Under the pieces are notes generated by a model, which was given only the letters and a program-made list of their open reading frames with translations, made no database searches and was not told the DNA's origin. From the NCBI GenBank assembly GCA_024752435.1, contig CP103037.1, positions 2,170,001-2,234,000 of the forward strand: DNA of 64,000 nucleotides, read 5' to 3'. How positions within the stretch are numbered: position 1 is the first letter of the stretch; each line of letters starts with the position of its first letter. Both the position numbers and the translations under genes were made by a program. Source of the DNA: Allantophomopsis cytisporea (taxonomy: Eukaryota > Ascomycota > Leotiomycetes > Phacidiales > Phacidiaceae). Shown here piece after piece: positions 57,001-64,000 of this stretch.

Positions 57001-59400
57001 GAGTAAGATAGGCAGGCACAAGGTCAAGGAAGCACTGTGAGACATGATATCTGCAGCTACGTGCTGTCTGTACAATCGATCGTACAGGACATACGGAAAT
57101 CTACATGCATGCATACACACATAGGAGCGAATACGATCTGATGTGCTGTATGCAAGTGAGATATGTATATACAGGGCATTAGAGTATTGTGAATACGATT
57201 CTTGAAAACTGCTGTTTACATATGCGATATGGGCGTAAGCTAGTTTCCGACGGCGATTCTCATGATGCCTTTTCGACTCGCCATCAGAATCAGCATTCGA
57301 CTTTCCAAGCCTTTTTACCTCGTATCTCAGACATGTGGCTTACCCGTTGGGCTCGACAGACCGGGAGCCTATTCCTGACCATACTGCTGAGAGTGGACCG
57401 GGAATCGAATGCTATGACCGGTACTTCCTAGACATGTATTCATGTATGGCTGTCTGTGCAGTACGAAGGGTAGAAAAGTTTCTGGCCAGCGGACGTCGTA
57501 CGCTCTGACACGCATCGGACTTTCGGTGATGATGATGATGATGAGGAGGAGTTGGAGACGTTCCATGCGTTTCAAGGGAGGAATGCAGAGGATGCCATTG
57601 CGCATCCAGGAGGGTAATCTGTGTAAGGCGGATGGTCTGGTTGATGTCCTGAGCTCTACAGCTGTAATATCACTATATTGGGAATGCCGTACTTGCATGG
57701 TAGTTACATACCATTGTGACGTGTGGGCAGCCTGTTCATCTACGAATAGATAGATACATGTCTGTACACGAGCAGCCTTAGCCACTCTTCCTTGGCCTTC
57801 TAGAACGGCATGTATGTGAATCGAGTGGGAACATAGCACTCACTATTAGGCATCCTGGCCGAAATTTGCTGCCAGAGTCCTCCCAAATACTCGTCGACCC
57901 TATGTTTTATGGAAGCAGACCAGGTGAGAAATTAATGGATATGTTTGCGTTCAAAGCACGAAGAACAAATTGGGTAAGATCACATACATATAATAATACA
58001 GGGAATCGAGAGTGCAACCAAGTCCAACTTTTCCGGGGTCGAAGACGGGGCCGTTCGGTTGGGGCTCGCGGAAGGGGATTGTGGTTCCCCGTGAGATAGC
58101 GGGTATGCTTTGTGGTCGGTTGTGTTGGGACTCGAATGAAATCATGATGCTGATGGGGTCAGGTGAGATCGTCTGCGCATGCAATTGACTGCGTTCCCTG
58201 ACAGGAACGGCCGAGATGGACTGAGATAATAATTGACATGGTCGAAATGTATTCAAAAGCCTTTGTTTGCGGTTGATCTCAGAGTCAGTTGTGCATGTTC
58301 TATATGTATGTCGTGACATGCAGACGAGGCATCATGCTTCATCCCTCGTGCTGCTGCGTGCTTCGATACATTTGTATGGAAGGAAAATCGTTCAGTATCG
58401 CCGTGCTATATATGTGCGCACTTGTCGGATGCTGTAACTTGTGCATTGCAGGATGCTGTGCCTGGCTTCTAGAATCGAAGTTGATTTGCGAATGTGATGG
58501 ACGTAAAATTGGAGACGTGTTGATGACTCCATGATACGAGACACCCCGTGTACGTGTACATCAGGAGAATTGAAACAAACACGAAAGGCACCCGTGAAGT
58601 GGAATCTTCTAGCGCATATAACGTCTTGATCTTTGCGACGGTTGCGACGGAGGAATCGTTCTACTCTCGGAGCTTTATCATCTTTCATGGTGGACCACAG
58701 TGGAACATGAAAGCAGCTCTAAGAACTGTTTGGTTTTCGAGAACCATTAATTCGTCAAGAGCTATCATATATTAGGGCTGTACAGTAATTCGGGGTCTTG
58801 TAGTTCATGAGAGAGATATGAACATTGGATGCTGTACGATTCCAATGATCATGTTACAATCGAGAGCTGTGCAATCAAGAATTGCACGGATAATTTTGAA
58901 GCTATACAATTTTTTGATAATGTGCATCTATTTAAAGCTATCACTATCTTCAGGTGGCCGGTCTATCATGGAGCAAACACCAAATACGACAAAGATGAGT
59001 ACCTGCATGTCAAATGTGTGAACCCCCACTTTCCATCAAACGAGCAGCACCAACAATGAGCACCTACGAATACCAAAACAAACTCAGATAGCACCGAGTC
59101 GCACAAGAGAAAGTTTTGTCCAGACTATGAAGCACAAGATGAGACAATGAGACTGTACATAATCATGCTGTTAAGGTTGACCTCATTGATGGCCTTTCAA
59201 ACCGAGGAGGCTGGACAAGTCTTGTAGCAGATGAACTCCTTAATATTTATCTAGAGCATGACTTGATATTGGACAGATTAAAATATGTTCAATAAGCGCT
59301 TGTTGCATCCAAAATCACATTGAAAAGCACCACAACTCCAACTCATGGCAATATTGTGATAGTCGCTGGTCGATGTAGCAGATCAGAATGAAATGAACAC
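54001..59400. other. Gene-free region with many TACATACA words
   Basis: No supportable gene in 5.4 kb. Recurrent words such as TACATACATA and GTACATACA appear near 55755-55800, 56270, 56320, 56640, 57110 and 57985. A G-run lies at about 54812-54820. The ORFs reach 209 codons but are Cys/His/Tyr-rich readings of these words in overlapping frames. It may be a long promoter, a non-coding RNA gene or relaxed sequence. Confidence 0.5.
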
Positions 59401-59609
59401 AAGGTAGGAAAAAAAAAGATTTGTTAGACCAATTCCTTGCAGAATTCAAGATCCCTTCTACAATCCAATTGAGGGTGGCGGCTACAAATTGTGATATACT
59501 TCTAAGAGAATTAAGAACAAATAGGCTGACGATATTGGAAGTGATAGATAGTGAGAGGGTTATTGGTAGATTGCGGTTTTCACGGATAGGAGCACCTGCT
59601 TTTCTTTTT

Positions 59610-59649
<40 letters not shown>

Positions 59650-62600
59650 TCCTTTTTTTGAATTATAAGGAGCTAGTTAAGATATACAGCTCCTAGTAAC
59701 TCCAAGGCTTCAGCTACTAGATTGTATCTGGTAGTTATATCATCGAATCATGGTATGACTCTTAGAATCATACAGCTCTCAGTAACTGTACGGTCATGAG
59801 AGACTATAACACCCCAGTGAGCCCAGATCGTATCGTGCTGGCAAATTTGAACAACCTTTCGGAGCACAGTTCTACGCAACTAACGCTTATACTATCTATC
59901 AGAAAAGACCAAGACGAGTGTCGCTGAAATTGGAGCTACACTAGAGAAAGGTCACGTTATGCAAACATTCAAGGAAAACAAGGATCTTTACTACCATTCG
60001 CAATATCGTATTACTATGTATGCGTATATCAAGGCACTGTAGAATCTGGCTTTCTATATTAAATTGGTAACGGTATCAACATGGCCGTGCTTTCTGATAT
60101 ATTTATATAGATGTTGCTGGCGCATACATCATGCTATGGTAATAAGAATTGCGTCAACGACCAACGTGGCTCTGGCGAAAATGATGACTCTAACATAGCC
60201 TCCATGACAAATGTGATCCTGAATGGTAGTTTGAGTAGACAAATCCGTCAAGTATCTAGAAGAATCTAGTCTCTAGAGGTACGGTTGGAAATCATAACAA
60301 CTTACGAAGGAATTGACACCCAGGCGAAAAGTACAATATTTGCAGTCATAAATGCTATAGTAGGTATGAATCTGAGTAGATGGTAAGTACCAGGGAATCA
60401 AGTTGGTACGATACGACCGAAGAAAGATGCGGCAATGTGCTAATATTAATGTATGCTCGTGAAGAATGCCGAGTTTGGGTTTCTTACTTGACTATCGATA
60501 CGCTCCTATTGTGAAGAGAAAAAGGCCGAGTAACTTAAGCAAACGTAGACTTACAAATGATACGTTTCCGGCAGCCTACCCTTTTCGTATCTGCGGTTGT
60601 ATGTTGTCATAATTTACTTTGAAGAAATCATGTCTATACATATTGGAATAGCCTGTGGTCCCACTACTCTTTTGATTCTCTCAGATCTTCTTGTGTTATT
60701 GGCACCAACATAACGAAAGGCAAATTGGAGCAAATATTTCAGCCCAACGAAAAGGGATTTGGATCTTGAATTCCCACAATGACAGGCAGTGCCTCCTTAA
60801 TCGTAAAGTGGCCGACCACATTCTCCCTCTAGACTGAAGTTCATTTCCTAGACTCCCGACTGTTACTGGAGCATACCTCTTTCTGGACTTATTTAAAACC
60901 AGCTTCTTTCTTTTTCGGTATCCTCGATAATAGTCTAGCGGATTAGTGACTGTGTTTTGGATCAATTGATAGCGCATGGTTTGTTCGCCAAATCTGAGGA
61001 TAGGTTTTCTCCTGTTCGACATTCCCGATGTGATATTCAATGACTACTGTCAAGAAGACACCAGCAGCTTCCTTTACATAACATTCTTGTAAGAAACACA
61101 CTAAACTCATTAGGCTGGTGTTCTTCGTTGGAAGAGAGGTACCGATATATCACAATACTTGAAAGCTTTTGCTTCTTTTCGTAATTCCCGGAGTTCTTTG
61201 TTGAATCTTGGATGTATGCTCAAGAGTTGCAGATTCGTAGACTCAAGCAATTGTGTTTTCATTATGCAGTTCTTGGAACTATGCTTGAAGTTTTGTCAAG
61301 TATATTGATGGCTCGATTATCTCTATTGTATTGTCTCTACTCCTTCCAAGAGCGTCGAGAAAGTAATGGAAGAGCGAATACCGTGAACATAGTGTCAAAA
61401 CTTCGGACCTGGCATAAAACCATAGGATATGCTCTTCCCGAGTGAGCAGAGCGAGAACATGGAACACTGAAGCAACGAGGATTAGTTTAAGATGCGACGT
61501 CAAGCTGAGAGCTGCGAAGTTGTTTGAAATCATAATGTAAAGTGACGAATCACGATTATTGGTTGTGACCAGGTATGTCTTGTATTACGAAAGATGGGGA
61601 ATACGTTATGCGGAATCACCAAGTACGTAGTGTGAAGTTTCAAATATAATAGGGTGCTTCACTAAATCTCTTGATATCTGAAGCCGCAAAGCCAACTTGA
61701 ACTTTTGTTATATTCTCACATTAGATCCGGGCATCATAGAAAATATCGTGATCTTAAATATTTTGAAACCATTCTCAGAAGGACGTATGCACCAAATCAT
61801 ACTATTATAGTCTAGAAATTATTGGAAGGCTATCTTGCCACACGTCTGCATTAGAAGCTTTCCCCTTTCCCAGCAGACTTGGATTCTCGCGCCGGAAGCA
61901 TCAGTTTTCCCAGCTCTCACTATGCAATAACAGAGGTGTGCCGACTTCCATATTTTTAGCCTGTCATTAGAATGCGTTGACAGCTCCTTAAATTTCGATA
62001 GTACTCAGAAAGTCATAAGAGGGGCCCCAATCATACGATGGGACAATTCAATACGCAAACTTAGACTCCGACTCATAGCAGAACAATATTTCAAGATAAA
62101 GACATCTTGTGTTACCTTTTCAGGAATTTCTTTGCCTATCACACGCCCGCGGACAGCTAAAGACAAACCGTTCTATAGCTATCCTTCGTCTGCATCTGCA
62201 GTTCCATGTTTCAGATCTGCAGTAATGATATTGTCAGCAGAACTGTTGTACCTCCCGATAGCTAGCATGTAAATGTTAGAGTTTACCCATCATATAAGTA
62301 AGGATATTTACGTTTTGGAAGCATTTGGCGACGCCAGTGACGAAGAATACCCCAGTAATGACTGCTCGTGTCAATATAAAGGAAGTTCGAGCCCTCTTCA
62401 AGTATGCTATCAAGACTGGGGTATAGGCAATTCTCCGCACTGAATTTCATTGCAAGTGGTTCCCCGAACTTCATATATCTTTCGACTATATCTACCATTG
62501 TCCAGCTTCGACTTCTTGTTTGCCTTGAACAACTCCATTGTTATTGATTTCCCCTTGACCAAATAGCTATCTCAAGTGACAATAAATCCGCTCGACCATT

Positions 62601-64000
62601 GCCGTTATTGGACTAGGATCTCTTCACTCCGCTTTGTCTTGACATAGTCTTACCTTTGCAGGAGGTGTCTGCCTAGCTGTTGATACTGGGGGCTAGTAGA
62701 TAAAGTTTCGGGATTTAAAAGCTTGTCTAGATATTGATTGGGAGATTATTGTAGTGCGGGAGGGTACACTATGCAAGTACCTGCTCCGGGAATGGCCGTT
62801 GAACATATCATCCACGTTGAAGTCGTTCTCGTCGATGTGGTAAGCGCTTCCGCATCCCACCATCCAGGATCTCCTCTGGGGAAGTGGCAGATTTGGACTG
62901 CAGACCATACTACTACAGAAACTATGTCTCATCTTGTCCTCCAGTCAATACCAGGAAAATTTAACACCCTGCCGTTTCTCTCTACAATATGTTCTATATT
63001 TCTCTATATATACTAGAAGGAATTGCCTGCTACAAATATAATCTATTTCGAGACACGAGACTTCTCAATCAACATCAAGATTCTCAGATACTATTTAGCG
63101 ATAGCTTCTTTGCATGAAATTTGCAATCTTTTACCAATTTGTATTACGAAATATAGTATAATATATGTGCCTTGTTACGTCCTACTTAATCACCCCATTT
63201 GCTACCATGTTGATGGCGGTCCCACAATTCCGATGCTGGCTCTCACGGCAGCTCCCAATAGAATTATAATCGCTGGTAGTCCCCCACCTAAACACCAGCT
63301 GATCGTTCTGAAGCTTATATATTAAAGGACAGACTATAGTATTGTACTGCGAAATACGAATTGAGCTATTTCAGTTTGCGACGGCAGAGGCACACCAGAT
63401 CGACGCGGTGCGGCCCCTCAGGTTCTCCCGCTTTAAGGCGGTCACCGCATTACGGTGACTGACATGGTCTTCAAAGCCGAAAAACACTAACATTTGGAAA
63501 TTGCTTTCTCACACAATTCATTTCAATAAATACATAGAACATCTTCTGTAGATTCGCTCCAGAGAAAGAATGAGTTAAAAATTAGCATGGTTGTTTGTGT
63601 GATTGTTCAGGAACTGATAACATCTACCGAGAATCGGGTAAGAATTGCAGCCAAGTGTTGGATGGATTTGCCGAGTAGATCAATCCTATGCACGCCACTT
63701 GGCATAGTCAATGCGATAATGCTTCTATTTGCCAAGTCAATTCCTTGGAATTCATATACGAATATGAGCAGGTAATTTAAGTTAAAGCGGAGATCGACAC
63801 GGATAAAGCGGCAATTAATGAAACAGTACGTTGGCTGAAATGTACGAAATAGCAAGATTCCATTTGAAGATATGGTATATCTAGAGACGTTCACATCAAA
63901 AGTTACATATCTCGATGAGACAACCACAAATTCAAAATCCTCCTTCCACAATATTATCAGTTTTTCCTAGCTTTGCTGAGACTTTCCCAACATGGCACCA
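59401..64000. other. AT-rich region without recognisable genes
   Basis: It contains a (CTTT)n microsatellite at 59601-59657. Several 70-115-codon ORFs (for example minus strand 62283-62498 and 60696-61040) have somewhat protein-like composition but no motif I recognise and no clear splice partners; they could be gene remnants. A small GC-rich island with an inverted repeat lies near 63395-63465. Confidence 0.5.
59601..59657 (+). repeat. (CTTT)n microsatellite
   Basis: About a dozen tandem CTTT units ending in a T-run. Confidence 0.85.

Noticed and set aside
1..64000. CRISPR arrays, insertion sequences, bacterial-type operons
   Set aside because: None seen; introns and gene families show nuclear fungal DNA.

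Overview
The window looks like nuclear DNA of a filamentous ascomycete (Pezizomycotina), probably a leotiomycete. Most genes carry short spliceosomal introns (about 45-60 nt, GTAAGT-like donors, CTAAC/CTGAC branch sites). The regulators are Zn2Cys6 proteins, and there is a multi-repeat alpha-pheromone precursor with CxRPGEPC units. The class-level placement is inference from the pheromone type and general gene style.

1-17.9 kb: a catabolic gene cluster for (amino)aromatic compounds. It holds the 5' end of an MFS sugar-type transporter, 3-hydroxyanthranilate 3,4-dioxygenase, ACMS decarboxylase, a Zn2Cys6 regulator, a gentisate-dioxygenase-like bicupin, a secreted GH1 beta-glucosidase, an FAD aromatic hydroxylase, a quinone reductase, a RidA/2-aminomuconate-deaminase-like protein, an alpha/beta hydrolase and an ALDH8/aminomuconate-semialdehyde-dehydrogenase-like enzyme. 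Four of these match consecutive steps of bacterial 3-hydroxyanthranilate meta-cleavage (nbaC-D-E-F type). Promoters across the cluster share an inverted CGG-N8-CCG element with core CGG(T/A)CCG. I count seven exact copies and one near copy, usually 130-270 bp upstream of a start codon. The regulator's own promoter lacks it.

18.5-35 kb: mostly housekeeping. tRNA-Trp with a short intron, a protein-kinase-like gene missing most of its N-lobe, the cohesin loader Scc2/Mis4, RNA polymerase I subunit A12, deoxyhypusine hydroxylase, a tRNA-Gln(CUG) gene, an unknown zinc-ribbon protein, an AT-rich decayed segment ending in a mutated copy of the tRNA 3' part, a GGCT-like protein and proteasome alpha7. 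The tRNA-Gln gene is interrupted in its D-loop by a 54-nt insert with spliceosomal intron signals (GTAAGT...CTAAC...TAG). Exact removal gives a canonical 72-nt tRNA.

35-51.3 kb: a conserved hypothetical protein behind a long leader with a 5'UTR intron, the alpha-pheromone precursor gene (eight repeat units), NAD-isocitrate dehydrogenase subunit 1, an Arg-rich protein with unresolved 5' exon, an MFS drug/polyamine-type antiporter and a 474-aa disordered hypothetical protein.

51.3-64 kb: I find no supportable gene in 12.7 kb. The stretch has microsatellites, many TACATACA-type words and AT-rich sequence without long ORFs. It could be a very long promoter, a non-coding RNA locus or decayed repeats.
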